The translations under genes were made by a program, and so were the position numbers. A stretch of DNA of 64,000 nucleotides from Paenibacillus terrae (GTDB lineage: Bacteria > Bacillota > Bacilli > Paenibacillales > Paenibacillaceae), in assembly GCF_000943545.1 (NCBI RefSeq), contig NZ_JTHP01000025.1:1-64000 (forward strand), read 5' to 3'. Positions within the stretch are counted from its first letter, which is position 1, and every line of letters starts with the position of its first letter. The notes under the pieces were generated by a model. It made no database searches. It saw only the letters and a program-made list of their open reading frames with translations, and was not told where the DNA came from. Positions 8,650 to 17,705 of this stretch are shown here, piece by piece.

Positions 8650-8668
8650 GCCCAAGTTCAACTTGGGC
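8650..8668. repeat. 19-base inverted repeat
   Basis: The sequence GCCCAAGTT-C-AACTTGGGC is a perfect 9-bp inverted repeat around one central base. It lies 20 bases beyond the zinc-ribbon gene stop and upstream of the MFS gene. There is no T-run, so a terminator role is uncertain; it could be an operator for the MFS gene. Confidence 0.5.
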
Positions 8669-8687
8669 TTATCCGGGGGAATATAAT

Positions 8688-9431
8688 TTAATTGTTGGAA
8701 ATACCACTCAGCTTCTCTAACAAACGCAATCGGTCATCCTCTGACAACGTCTGCTGAACATGGAAGCAGCTTGGACATACATATACATTTAAGACAAACG
8801 GCAAATCCAGAACAGGTCTGCCAAGCGCAGGAGACATCGACGGTACAAAGCCTTCTCCGGTCACGGTTTGCGAACCTGCATGCAGCATATATTCACCGCA
8901 TTGGGAACATTCGAGAACCTCATCTTGTCTGTCGAGTATTTGTTCAGCGCCTTGTTCATAAGCCATCAGATCCGCACCGCTTTCTTCGAATTTTTGCAGG
9001 GTATGCAGCACAGGCAGCTTGTGAAGCTCGTTGTCCTGTAACAGCGGAGCGTCAGCCGGCTTTTCAACTACGGCTTCATCCTCTGCTTCATATAAAATAT
9101 CCTGCTCATCCTCATCCCCAAGCTGAATGCTCAACGTACGATAGCCCTTTAGGTCACCCTTTTCAGGGGAAAGCGCTGCTTGACCCACAGAAGTCGCATC
9201 ATCATGGCTGTGGTCATGTGCATGAGTATGCATGTGTTCACTTTCTCCATGTTGGTGCTCATCCGTATGCCCATCAACATGTGCAGAATCAGATTCCGTT
9301 TCATCTTCATCATCGGTGATATCCGAATACCCTTTCAGGTCATTATGGCAATAAGGGCACTCTTCTTCAGGTCCCAATTCTTCATCCCAAATAATTTCCA
9401 TGTTACACCATGGACAAATAGTCATTTCCAA
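8688..9431 (-). CDS. Double zinc-ribbon protein with His-rich linker
   Basis: A 247-residue soluble protein with three cysteine-pair regions: CPWC and CPYC (residues ~7-30) form an N-terminal zinc ribbon, CSQC is near residue 175 and CPSC near 223. Between them lies an acidic segment (DDEDETESDSAHVDG) and a His-rich stretch at about residues 52-78 (HTDEHQHGESEHMHTHAHD), a plausible metal-binding linker. The start is TTG at 9431 with AGGATGATG upstream; an ATG at 9425 is an alternative that removes two residues. I do not recognise a named family. It lies 54 bases after the DUF350 gene on the same strand, so co-transcription with mutS2-DUF350 is possible. A role in metal binding or storage is inference. 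Confidence 0.72.
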   Translation of the reverse strand: MEMTICPWCNMEIIWDEELGPEEECPYCHNDLKGYSDITDDEDETESDSAHVDGHTDEHQHGESEHMHTHAHDHSHDDATSVGQAALSPEKGDLKGYRTLSIQLGDEDEQDILYEAEDEAVVEKPADAPLLQDNELHKLPVLHTLQKFEESGADLMAYEQGAEQILDRQDEVLECSQCGEYMLHAGSQTVTGEGFVPSMSPALGRPVLDLPFVLNVYVCPSCFHVQQTLSEDDRLRLLEKLSGISNN

Positions 9432-9485
9432 GCTTCATCATCCTTCCGTTCCATGCGTATACCAAGCTCTAGTATACAGGATGTG

Positions 9486-9905
9486 TCAAGTTACACTGGC
9501 ACCAATCACATAAGATAACGATATCGAGATAATCATCGAGAACAAGCCGACAGCGCGGTTGTCCTCCTTAATTTCCTGATCGATTGAGAATACCGGTGTC
9601 AGAAACTCAAACAGAAAGTACGCCGCAAGCAGCAGTAAAAAGCCAACGAACGACCAAATCATCGTATCGTACACGCTCGATTTGGCCTCCATCGCAAAGC
9701 GGAGCACATTGCAAATGCCAAACATTTTCCCGCCCGTAGCCATCGCTACCGAAATATTGCCGCGTTTGATCTCTTCCCAGCATTTATACCGGGTTACCAG
9801 CTCAAAGCAAGACAAAAATACAATCAGCTCCAGCACCGCCACCGAGAAATAGCCCAGCATCATTCCTAACGGATGTGACAGCAATTCATCAATCGCCATC
9901 TTCAC
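9486..9905 (-). CDS. DUF350 membrane protein (YshE-like)
   Basis: A 139-residue integral membrane protein with about four hydrophobic segments (residues ~12-35, 53-70, 82-103 and 118-137), matching DUF350 proteins. Conserved-looking elements include ISVAMATGGKMFGICNVLRFA. The GTG at 9905, after GGGAGGG at 7-base spacing, is a suitable start; an ATG two codons later is possible. In B. subtilis the DUF350 gene yshE follows mutS2 (mutSB), and the same order is kept here. Function unknown. Confidence 0.8.
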   Translation of the reverse strand: MKMAIDELLSHPLGMMLGYFSVAVLELIVFLSCFELVTRYKCWEEIKRGNISVAMATGGKMFGICNVLRFAMEAKSSVYDTMIWSFVGFLLLLAAYFLFEFLTPVFSIDQEIKEDNRAVGLFSMIISISLSYVIGASVT

Positions 9906-9958
9906 TTTGTCCCTCCCGTTCTACAAAGCGTTCCCGGCCTTAGCCGGTAACCCGTAGC

Positions 9959-12328
9959 TCATTCCAATTCAGCAACTGTCACGCCTGTGCCACCTTCATT
10001 GTAATTTCCGATACGGTAGCTTTTCACATGCTTATGCTTGCGAAGGTACTCCTGAATACCGGTCCGAAGAACCCCTGTACCTTTGCCATGAATAATGTGT
10101 ACCTGCCCCAGATTGGCCAGAAATGCTTCATCCATGAAGCGATCTACCTCCATCAGTGCTTCCTCTACGTTCGCACCACGCAGATCAAGCTCGTTTCGCA
10201 CATTATCATCCCGTGTTCGCTTAATGCTGGTTACCGATTTCTGGGCTCTAGGTGTAGTTGTTTGGGCGGGTTGCAGCAGCTCCAGATCGTCCAGACTGAC
10301 CTTCATTTTCATGATGCCCAACTGCACCACGGCTTCCTTGCTGCCAGACAGTTCCACCACATGGCCTTTTTTATTCAGGCTGTGAACGGATACCTCATCA
10401 CCCGCTACGATAGAGCGAGTACGTGTAGCCGCCGGGCGCTTGACTGCGCTTTTCTTACGCTGTTTCGGTTCCGCTTCATCCAGCTCTTTGCGGGCTGCAA
10501 TTAACCTATGTTCCTTAACAGAAGCCCCTTCTTCCTGAGCCAACTTACGCAGATCAGCAATGATTATCTCCGCTTCACTGCGAGCTTTGTCCACGAGACT
10601 TCTCGCTTCGTCCGCAGCTTTCTCCAGCAAACGCTCCCGCTGTGCTTCCAACTTCTCCAGTTCATTCTGGTGACGGGTGCGCAGTTCTTCCATTTCACCG
10701 CGCAATTGTTCCGCCTTTTCCCGCTCTTGCTCGGCTGTCAAACGGTTCTGTTCCAGTGACGCAATCATGTGCTCTACGCGCTGATCTTCTTCCGTCACCT
10801 CACCACGTGCATAATCCAAAATACGGCCCGGCAATCCCAAGCGCTCAGCAATGGCAAAAGCGTTACTTCGACCAGGTACACCCACGAGCAGGCGGTATGT
10901 CGGACTTAATGTAGCAACATCGAACTCCATGCTCGCATTAATGATTCCTTTGCGCTCATAGGCATAGGCCTTCAATTCACTGTAGTGAGTCGTCGCAACC
11001 ATACGGCAACCCAAAGCATGCATATGCTCCAGAATGGATACAGCCAAAGCCGAGCCTTCCGCAGGATCGGTTCCTGCACCTACCTCATCAAGCAACACAA
11101 GGCTTTTCGGCGTCATATTTTTCAGAATGCTGATAATATTGGTCATATGACTGGAAAAAGTACTCAAGTTTTGCTCAATACTTTGCTCGTCACCAATATC
11201 TGCATAGATAGCATCAAATACGCACAGTTGGCTTTCGTCCTCTACAGGCACAAAAAGTCCAGACATCGCCATCAGACTAAGCAAGCCGATGGTTTTCAGC
11301 GTAACGGTTTTCCCCCCAGTATTCGGTCCGGTTACGATAATGGAAGTGTACGAATTGCCCAACTCCACATCAATCGGAACGACCTGCTCCAACGGAATAA
11401 GAGGGTGTCTGCCTTTTTTCAGCTTCAAGTAACCACGATCATTCATCAAAGGCAAGGTTGCCTTCATCTCACGAGCAAGACGCGCTTTGGCAAAAATAAA
11501 ATCAAGCGTCCCCAAAACATCTACATCGTATAGCAGCATATCCGCTTGTTCTGCGACAAGTGCAGTCAGCTTTTGTAAAATCACTTCGATTTCGCGTTCT
11601 TCTCTCAACCGTGTTTCCCGCAGCTTGTTGTTCATGGCCACGATGGATTCAGGCTCGATAAACAGCGTTGCCCCGGACCCGGATTGATCATGCACAATTC
11701 CGCCAAAATAAGAACGATACTCGGCTTTAACCGGAATTACAAAACGGTCTCCACGGATTGTAATCAACTGATCCTGAAGCATTTTGGATACGGTGGAGGA
11801 ACGAATCATGGAATCCAGCTTTTCCCGAATACGCACTTCACCCGAGCGCAGCTCTCTGCGGATCTGTGAAAGCTCTGTACTGGCAGAATCCAGCACCTCT
11901 GCATTTTCGTCGATACAGCCTTTAATCGAGTTTTCCAGACCTCTCTGTTCTGAAAGCTGTTCACTCCAATACAGCAGTGTTTCCACTGGATTTTCCTCAT
12001 GCAAGCTTGCCACGTACACCTGTACACGGCGTGCTGCCTGGACTGTTGTCCGAATGCCAAGCAGCTCTTGCGGACTCAGTGTTCCGCCGATACGTGCGCG
12101 CTTGACCGCTGGAGTAATATCCACAACTCCGTTAAAAGAGGGTACTCCTTTAAGTCGATCGGCAGCATAGGCCTCATCCGTGCCTTTCAGCAATTTCTTG
12201 ATATGTTCCAAATCATCGCTGGGCTGTAGCCGCTGGGCTGTCTGCTGACCAATCGCCGTTTGAGCATAGTGACTTAGTTTATTTAAAATTTTTTGATATT
12301 CTAGGGTTTTGAAAATTTTAGAGTCCAA
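9959..12328 (-). CDS. mutS2: Endonuclease MutS2
   Basis: MutS2, a MutS-family ATPase acting in suppression of recombination or, in Bacillus, in splitting collided ribosomes for quality control. The 789-residue product has the clamp/lever domain, the ATPase with Walker A TGPNTGGKTVTLKTIGLL (about residues 332-349), Walker B SLVLLDEVGAGTDP (near 408-421), a long coiled coil (~510-610), a KOW-like segment and a C-terminal Smr domain (NELDLRGANVEEALMEVDRF, then HIIHGKGTGVLR). The likely start is TTG at 12328 with AAAGGAG 8 bases upstream; upstream in-frame GTG codons lie in or before that ribosome site. In Bacillus cvpA and polX lie between zapA and mutS2; here both are absent and a YvlD-like gene sits there on the other strand. 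Confidence 0.95.
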   Translation of the reverse strand: MDSKIFKTLEYQKILNKLSHYAQTAIGQQTAQRLQPSDDLEHIKKLLKGTDEAYAADRLKGVPSFNGVVDITPAVKRARIGGTLSPQELLGIRTTVQAARRVQVYVASLHEENPVETLLYWSEQLSEQRGLENSIKGCIDENAEVLDSASTELSQIRRELRSGEVRIREKLDSMIRSSTVSKMLQDQLITIRGDRFVIPVKAEYRSYFGGIVHDQSGSGATLFIEPESIVAMNNKLRETRLREEREIEVILQKLTALVAEQADMLLYDVDVLGTLDFIFAKARLAREMKATLPLMNDRGYLKLKKGRHPLIPLEQVVPIDVELGNSYTSIIVTGPNTGGKTVTLKTIGLLSLMAMSGLFVPVEDESQLCVFDAIYADIGDEQSIEQNLSTFSSHMTNIISILKNMTPKSLVLLDEVGAGTDPAEGSALAVSILEHMHALGCRMVATTHYSELKAYAYERKGIINASMEFDVATLSPTYRLLVGVPGRSNAFAIAERLGLPGRILDYARGEVTEEDQRVEHMIASLEQNRLTAEQEREKAEQLRGEMEELRTRHQNELEKLEAQRERLLEKAADEARSLVDKARSEAEIIIADLRKLAQEEGASVKEHRLIAARKELDEAEPKQRKKSAVKRPAATRTRSIVAGDEVSVHSLNKKGHVVELSGSKEAVVQLGIMKMKVSLDDLELLQPAQTTTPRAQKSVTSIKRTRDDNVRNELDLRGANVEEALMEVDRFMDEAFLANLGQVHIIHGKGTGVLRTGIQEYLRKHKHVKSYRIGNYNEGGTGVTVAELE

Positions 12329-12480
12329 CTTCACTACTCCTTTCACTTATATCTATATTATAACGAAAGCCGTGCACTTACGCTATTTGCCAACTCCGTT
12401 TTACACATAAGAAAGCCCTTCATGCCACACAATAACCTTTGTATAACCCTGTACATTCAAAAAACAAAGGAGGTTATTCC

Positions 12481-12840
12481 GTGAGCATTCTCGGGCACAT
12501 TGTGCGTTTCATCGTCGCCGCTTTGGTTCTGATGGTCGTAAGCTGGATCGTTCCCGGCTTTAGTGTAGGCGGCTTTTGGAGCGCGCTGATCCTTGCCATT
12601 GTCATTGCCTTGATCGGTTACATCATTGAGGCTATGTTTGGCCGACGCGTTTCACCATTCGGACGCGGTATCGTAGGCTTCCTGGTGAGCGCTCTGGTTA
12701 TCTGGATCGCTCAATATATCGTAACCAGTGTCAGTGTTTCCTTTTTGGGCGCATTGCTCGCTGCATTGGTTATCGGGATTATCGACCTGTTCATTCCGGT
12801 ATCTACACCGTTTGAAGCTGGCCGCAAGAGCGAGAAATAA
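12481..12840 (+). CDS. YvlD-like / phage-holin-4 superfamily membrane protein
   Basis: A 119-residue membrane protein with four hydrophobic helices (residues ~5-25, 32-52, 62-82 and 90-108). Between helices 2 and 3 is a basic loop (FGRRVSPFGRG), and the C-terminus is charged. GTG at 12481 follows AGGAGG at normal spacing. It belongs to the superfamily often labelled phage holin family (YvlD in Bacillus); nothing around it suggests a phage, so the label reflects fold only. The single-gene unit ends in its own terminator. Function unknown. Confidence 0.8.
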   Translation: MSILGHIVRFIVAALVLMVVSWIVPGFSVGGFWSALILAIVIALIGYIIEAMFGRRVSPFGRGIVGFLVSALVIWIAQYIVTSVSVSFLGALLAALVIGIIDLFIPVSTPFEAGRKSEK

Positions 12841-12862
12841 TTTGGGGTCACATTCCCGACAA

Positions 12863-12905
12863 GGCTGTTCCACAGCAGATTTCTTCTGCCGCTGGACAGC
12901 CTTTT
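12863..12905 (+). terminator. Terminator of the YvlD-like gene
   Basis: GGCTGTTCCA and a lower CAGCAG pair with CTGC and TGGACAGCC to form a long imperfect hairpin followed by four T. It lies 23 bases after the stop. Confidence 0.75.
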
Positions 12906-12941
12906 GTCATCCGAGAACCGAATAGGATACAGCATACAAAT

Positions 12942-12969
12942 AATCCCCGGCGATAAGCAGCCGGGGATT
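12942..12969 (-). terminator. Probable terminator of the zapA-like gene
   Basis: On the minus strand AATCCCCGGC pairs perfectly with GCCGGGGATT around an 8-base loop, followed by ATTTG. The T-run is weak. It lies 28 bases past the stop. Confidence 0.6.
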
Positions 12970-12996
12970 GCATTACATTGCATTTATAATCCGTAT

Positions 12997-15021
12997 CTAC
13001 TGATCCTGTTCAATTAATTCAATCCACTCATTGTACTCGGATTGAAGCTTGGTATATTCTTCTTGCAATTGACGTAATTCCATCGATATCTTCTCCGTAT
13101 TTTCCCGATCCACACCCTGTTGAACCTGTAAAAGACGAAGCTGATGAGCCGCCAGCTCATACTTCTGACCGACTTCCTCCAGCTCGGACTGTAAAGCCAT
13201 CCGTTCCTGATCTACAGATTGCTGTTCAGCCTTCGCCGCCTCGGCAGCTTCAACGGCCAGACGAATTTCCTCTTGAAGCTGTTCCTTTTGTTCAACAGTT
13301 ACGGCTATTTCCCGTTCCCACGAGGCGAATTCTTTCTTACGGGCAGCATCTTCGGCTTCCAAACGTTCCGCTTCGGCCTTCAACTGCTCATATTTAAGCT
13401 GCCATTCCAGTGATTCTTCTTCGGCGCGCTCCAGTTCCTTCCGCCGTTCGCTATCTTCACGCTGGAGCTGCTTGATATTCTGTCCCAGTTGCTCTGCCCG
13501 GCTCTTCATGCTTCCATACTGCTCCTGAAGGGTTTTGTAAGCCTTTGTTCCTTCTTGCTCACGCAGGATTGCCTTCTCCAGCTCATCCTGAGCGCGAATC
13601 AGCTCAGGTGAAAGCTCCTTGATTCTCGCTTCCAACTGCAACAGACGTTGCTGCTGTGCAGCAAATTTATGGTTTACAGCTTCAACCTCAGCCACGGCAT
13701 GCTGTAATTGCTCCTGTACAGTATCCTTCTGTTCACGTACTTCCAATATCGAAAGCTCCAGCTCATCTACTGCGAGCTGGCGTTCCTCTGCAAGCTTCTT
13801 CCAAGATTTCTCGCTTTCGCCCAGTGTGGCCAACTCACTTTGCAGTTTGCGGGAGGACACATGCGCCTGCTCCAGCAACTTCTGCATCCGGCGCTGTTCT
13901 TCCTCCAGCTTGGCCGCTTGCTGCTGCGTTGCCTTGGCTTCCGCTGTCAATTCATCGTAACGGCTTTGCAGCTCTTCACGAGCAAGCGTATCCGCCTGCT
14001 CGCGTTCTGTCGCAGCCTGTCGCTGCGTTTCTAGCATAGACTCCAGCTCGGACTGCTGTTGCTTCAATGCTGCAAGCTGCTCTTGCGCCTCTCCCAGACG
14101 GGAAGACAGCTCTGTACTGCCTGCTTGTACCTGCTCCAATTGCTCTTGAAGCTCCTCGATCCGAATTTCCTGCTCCAGTGCAGCTTCCTCGGCCCGTTTC
14201 TCCGCTTCTTGATGCTGGAGCTTTTCTTCATTCAACGCCAGTTCCGCCTGTTTACGCTCCTGCTCCAACTGCTCGTTTAGCCCGGACCACTTGCCCTGCC
14301 ATTCGGTGACCTTCCGGCTATGCTCCTGCTGCAAAGCAGAACGCAGCTTGTCCAGCTCTGTACGCTGACGCTCCTGATGAGCCTTTTCCGCAGCCGACAG
14401 CTTGGCTTCCGCCTGCTTGACCGCTTCGGCCAGCTCCTTCTTGGTTTGCTCCTCCATCTGGCGGATACGGGCATTTGCCGCCTCCTGCTGCTCTTTCAGC
14501 TTACGGGAAGCTTCCTGACGGGACTCCTCCAATTGACGTTCAGCCTGCTTTTGTCCATTTTCGAGTTCTGCCGCTTTTTTCTCCTGCTGTTCCAGCTTCG
14601 CCTTTAATTCGGCAACTTCCCTGGCTGATGTGGATTCGGTCTCCTTCCATTTTTTCAGAACCGTTTCCTTCTCTTCCTTCAATTGGGCAAAAGACTGCTG
14701 CATATCCGTATTTTTTTGCTGCTGTTCTCCAAGAGCTGTCTGGAGTTGAGCCAGTTCGCCCCGAAGCTCCGCCCGCTCCCCGGCCAACCGGTTCATATGA
14801 CTCTGAATTTCCTGAATTTGTACAGCTTCTTCTGCCATATGAACCGCAGCCAGTACGGCAATTCGGGGCATATCAAGACGCGAATGAGCCTGAGAAATGC
14901 TATGCATGCGCTCATCCACGTAATTGGCAACCTGCTTCATATAATCGGTATTACTGCCGACGAGTTTATAAGAAGTACCGTAGATCTCTACAGTGACGCG
15001 AGTACGATCTGGTGTAGTCAC
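12997..15021 (-). CDS. zapA: ZapA-domain protein with very long coiled coil
   Basis: A 674-residue protein starting at GTG 15021, with GGAGGG 7 bases upstream. Residues 1-85 read as a complete ZapA domain (RVTVEIYGTSYKLVGSNTDY, then VANYVDERMHSI and RIAVLAAVHMAEE), the FtsZ-ring bundling protein that is normally only 85-110 residues. The remaining ~590 residues are almost unbroken heptad-rich coiled coil, dominated by Glu, Gln, Lys, Ala and Leu, with no transmembrane segment. The gene follows pheT as zapA does in B. subtilis, so the locus is orthologous. The N-terminus would act at the division site with FtsZ; the tail could be a rod-like spacer or scaffold. Coiled coils elsewhere can mislead, but the ZapA call is supported by motif and synteny. 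Whether the tail is general in this genus could not be checked. Confidence 0.85.
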   Translation of the reverse strand: MTTPDRTRVTVEIYGTSYKLVGSNTDYMKQVANYVDERMHSISQAHSRLDMPRIAVLAAVHMAEEAVQIQEIQSHMNRLAGERAELRGELAQLQTALGEQQQKNTDMQQSFAQLKEEKETVLKKWKETESTSAREVAELKAKLEQQEKKAAELENGQKQAERQLEESRQEASRKLKEQQEAANARIRQMEEQTKKELAEAVKQAEAKLSAAEKAHQERQRTELDKLRSALQQEHSRKVTEWQGKWSGLNEQLEQERKQAELALNEEKLQHQEAEKRAEEAALEQEIRIEELQEQLEQVQAGSTELSSRLGEAQEQLAALKQQQSELESMLETQRQAATEREQADTLAREELQSRYDELTAEAKATQQQAAKLEEEQRRMQKLLEQAHVSSRKLQSELATLGESEKSWKKLAEERQLAVDELELSILEVREQKDTVQEQLQHAVAEVEAVNHKFAAQQQRLLQLEARIKELSPELIRAQDELEKAILREQEGTKAYKTLQEQYGSMKSRAEQLGQNIKQLQREDSERRKELERAEEESLEWQLKYEQLKAEAERLEAEDAARKKEFASWEREIAVTVEQKEQLQEEIRLAVEAAEAAKAEQQSVDQERMALQSELEEVGQKYELAAHQLRLLQVQQGVDRENTEKISMELRQLQEEYTKLQSEYNEWIELIEQDQ

Positions 15022-15176
15022 AATTAAGCCCTCCTTCAATACTACTGTATGTTGATTCTAAGTTGTGTCCGGTACTATGGTAACCCGCCCTTCGTGAAGC
15101 GTTCAACCCCATTAGTCCGGCTTCCCCGCAGCGGGTGAATATCAGAGTAGAGAGCTTCAATGATGATAGGCCAAAA

Positions 15177-15215
15177 AGCCGTATCGAACCTCTGTCACTA
15201 AGATTCGATACGGCT
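15177..15215 (-). terminator. Terminator of pheST
   Basis: On the minus strand AGCCGTATCGAA pairs perfectly (12 bp) with TTCGATACGGCT and is followed by TTTTGG. It lies 14 bases past the pheT stop, so the zapA-like gene probably needs its own promoter or readthrough. Confidence 0.85.
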
Positions 15216-15229
15216 CCCCGCATTTCCTG

Positions 15230-17677
15230 CTACTTTCTTAATTCCGCTCCAAAAGTTTGTTCCAGAGACGTAACGACAGGAATATGTGCCGCATTAATCT
15301 CTTCATCCGTCAACGTATGCTCCCAGTGACGGTAGGTCAGGGAGATAGCTACGCTCTTCTTGTCTTCGCCAAGCTTGCTGCCTGTAAATACATCAAACAC
15401 TCGTGCATCCTGCAATAGCTCTCCGCCCGCCGCATGAATCACACGCAGCAGTTCGCCTGCTTCTACGTCCTTATCCACCACGAGGGCAATGTCACGTTCC
15501 ACGGACGGGAAGCGAGCCAGCTCTCTGAACTGAATATGGCTGTTGGCGTGTTCGATCAGCTGTTGCAACGCAATTTCCGCTACGTACGTATCATTCAGCC
15601 CATAAGACTGTTGCAGCTCCGGATGGATCTGCCCGATGGTGCCGATTCGTTGGGAGGTTCCATTCACATCCAGCCATACGGAGGCAGAACGTCCCGGGTG
15701 ATAGCTTTGCGGCTGGTCAGCCACATAACGGATGCTTGCACTCAATCCGAAATAGCCGAACACGGTTTCCAATGCACCTTTAATATCAAAGAAATCGACC
15801 TTCTCAGCGCCGATATTCCATTGTTTTTCACGGCGTACTCCAGTCAGCAGCAGACTGAGCACTTGAATTTCCTGCGGCTGGCGAGTCAACGTTTGTTCCC
15901 CGGTATAAAATACAGTTCCTATTTCGAAAATCGCCAGATTTTCCTGCTTCCGGTTCATGTTATACACTGCTGTATCCAGCATTTGCGGAATAATGCTCGT
16001 ACGCAGCACACTGCGGTCTTCGCTCATAGGCATCGCCAAACGTACAGGATGGCTTCCCTCTGTCAGCGCATTAAACAAACCTGCACTTTCCGGATGCACA
16101 AACGAGTAACTAATCGTCTCTTGCCAGCCGCCATGGGCCAGCAATTTACGCAGCGAACGGCGCAGTGATTGCGATGCTGTCAAAGCACCCGGCGTCGTCG
16201 GTCCTTCAATCGGTGTCGTCGGAATGTTGTCGTAACCATACAGGCGGGCCACCTCTTCAATCAAATCTACATCTATGGTAATATCCCCGCGACGTGTAGG
16301 CACTTCCACTTCCAACACACCTTGCTCTACGTCACCGCATCCGAAATGGAGCTTGCCGAAAATCGTTTTCACCTCAAGCAACGACAATTCTGTTCCCAAA
16401 TACCGGTTCACTTTATCTAGCGACAACTTGATAATCCGGCTTTCGGCCTTCGCAGAAACAGCTTCCACGATGCCTTGATGCACGGTGCCTCCTGCATAAC
16501 GCTGAATCAGTGCAGCCGCACGGTTCACCGCAGGTACAACAGCACCCGGATCAACCTCTTTTTCAAAACGCAGGCTTGCTTCGGAACGAAGTCCAAGCTG
16601 ACGGGACGTTTTGCGAACTGTACCGCCGTCAAACTTCGCGGATTCCAGCGCAATGCTGACCGTTGCATCCGTAACTTCGGAATTCGCTCCGCCCATCACC
16701 CCTGCCAACGCAATTGGCTTTACGCCGTCTGTAATCAGCAGCATATGCGGCTCCAGCTTCCGCTCCTGATCGTCCAGCGTAACCAATGTTTCGCCTGCAC
16801 GAGCAAGACGCACTTCAATGTTGCCATTTTCCAGCTTATCCGCATCAAAAGCATGCAACGGCTGACCGTATTCCAGCATGACATAGTTCGTAATATCCAC
16901 GATGTTGTTGATCGGACGAACTCCCGCCGCCATCAGGCGGTTTTGAATCCACAGTGGAGAAGCCCCCACTTTCACACCCGTGATATAGCGAGCCGCATAG
17001 TGCGTACACAGTTCAGGTGTATCCACCTTTACCAACAGATGATCTGCCGCCGCATCGCTGATTTCCACCAAATCCTTAGCCGGTTCAGCCAGCGAAATGT
17101 CACGCCCCAGAATCGCGCTCACTTCATAAGCCGCACCATGCATACTCAAACAATCCGAACGGTTTGGTGTCAGATCAAAATCCAGCACCTGATCATCCAG
17201 CGCCAGCAGCTTCGTAATCGGCGTACCGATTTCAGCATCCTCAGGCAGCACCAGAATACCTTCCTGCAACTCTTTGGGCAACAGCTTGTCATTCATACCC
17301 AGTTCCTTAGCCGAGCAGATCATGCCCATGGATACGACACCGCGCAGCTTGGCCTTTTTAATCTGAAAATCTCCCGGCAGCTTCGCGCCCACAACTGCAA
17401 CAGGAACCTTTTGCCCTGCATCCACATTTTTGGCGCCACACACGATTTGCAGATCTTCCTCTTGGCCCGCATCGACGATACACACATTCAGCTTATCCGC
17501 ATCAGGGTGTTTTTCCTTGCTTTTGACATAGCCGACCACGACGCCTGTAATCCCTTTGTTGCGATGTTCGACCTCATCAATTTCAATGCCCGAACGGGTA
17601 ATTTTCTCTGCCAGATCCTCCGCGCTCACCTGATCCAGCGATACATACTCGGATAGCCAATCGAATGATACTTTCAT
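15230..17677 (-). CDS. pheT: Phenylalanine--tRNA ligase beta subunit
   Basis: The beta subunit of the alpha2-beta2 phenylalanyl-tRNA synthetase, 815 residues, the expected size. In order it has the N-terminal tRNA-binding OB fold (VVGYVKSKEKHPDADKLNVC, residues ~48-67), the B3/4 editing region (residues ~210-390, with YVMLEYGQPLHAFD), the B5 domain (~410-480), the catalytic-like core and the C-terminal anticodon-binding FDX-ACB domain (RFPSVERDIALVVDKDV, then the last ~70 residues). It edits Tyr-tRNA(Phe) and binds tRNA. It starts 28 bases after pheS and shares the T-box-controlled transcript. Confidence 0.97.
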   Translation of the reverse strand: MKVSFDWLSEYVSLDQVSAEDLAEKITRSGIEIDEVEHRNKGITGVVVGYVKSKEKHPDADKLNVCIVDAGQEEDLQIVCGAKNVDAGQKVPVAVVGAKLPGDFQIKKAKLRGVVSMGMICSAKELGMNDKLLPKELQEGILVLPEDAEIGTPITKLLALDDQVLDFDLTPNRSDCLSMHGAAYEVSAILGRDISLAEPAKDLVEISDAAADHLLVKVDTPELCTHYAARYITGVKVGASPLWIQNRLMAAGVRPINNIVDITNYVMLEYGQPLHAFDADKLENGNIEVRLARAGETLVTLDDQERKLEPHMLLITDGVKPIALAGVMGGANSEVTDATVSIALESAKFDGGTVRKTSRQLGLRSEASLRFEKEVDPGAVVPAVNRAAALIQRYAGGTVHQGIVEAVSAKAESRIIKLSLDKVNRYLGTELSLLEVKTIFGKLHFGCGDVEQGVLEVEVPTRRGDITIDVDLIEEVARLYGYDNIPTTPIEGPTTPGALTASQSLRRSLRKLLAHGGWQETISYSFVHPESAGLFNALTEGSHPVRLAMPMSEDRSVLRTSIIPQMLDTAVYNMNRKQENLAIFEIGTVFYTGEQTLTRQPQEIQVLSLLLTGVRREKQWNIGAEKVDFFDIKGALETVFGYFGLSASIRYVADQPQSYHPGRSASVWLDVNGTSQRIGTIGQIHPELQQSYGLNDTYVAEIALQQLIEHANSHIQFRELARFPSVERDIALVVDKDVEAGELLRVIHAAGGELLQDARVFDVFTGSKLGEDKKSVAISLTYRHWEHTLTDEEINAAHIPVVTSLEQTFGAELRK

Positions 17678-17705
17678 ATGGGTTCACTTCCCTCGATATA
17701 GTTGT

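Noticed and set aside
12481..12840. Phage holin as evidence of a prophage
   Set aside because: The protein is a YvlD-like four-helix membrane protein; no other phage gene, integrase or attachment site lies near.
13619..14996. Several long plus-strand frames opposite the ZapA-like gene
   Set aside because: They are antisense shadows of the coiled-coil reading frame with Gln/Leu-rich low-complexity translations and lack ribosome sites.
15434..17656. Long plus-strand frames of 244 and 393 codons opposite pheT
   Set aside because: Antisense to a confident pheT gene, without ribosome sites or recognisable protein features.
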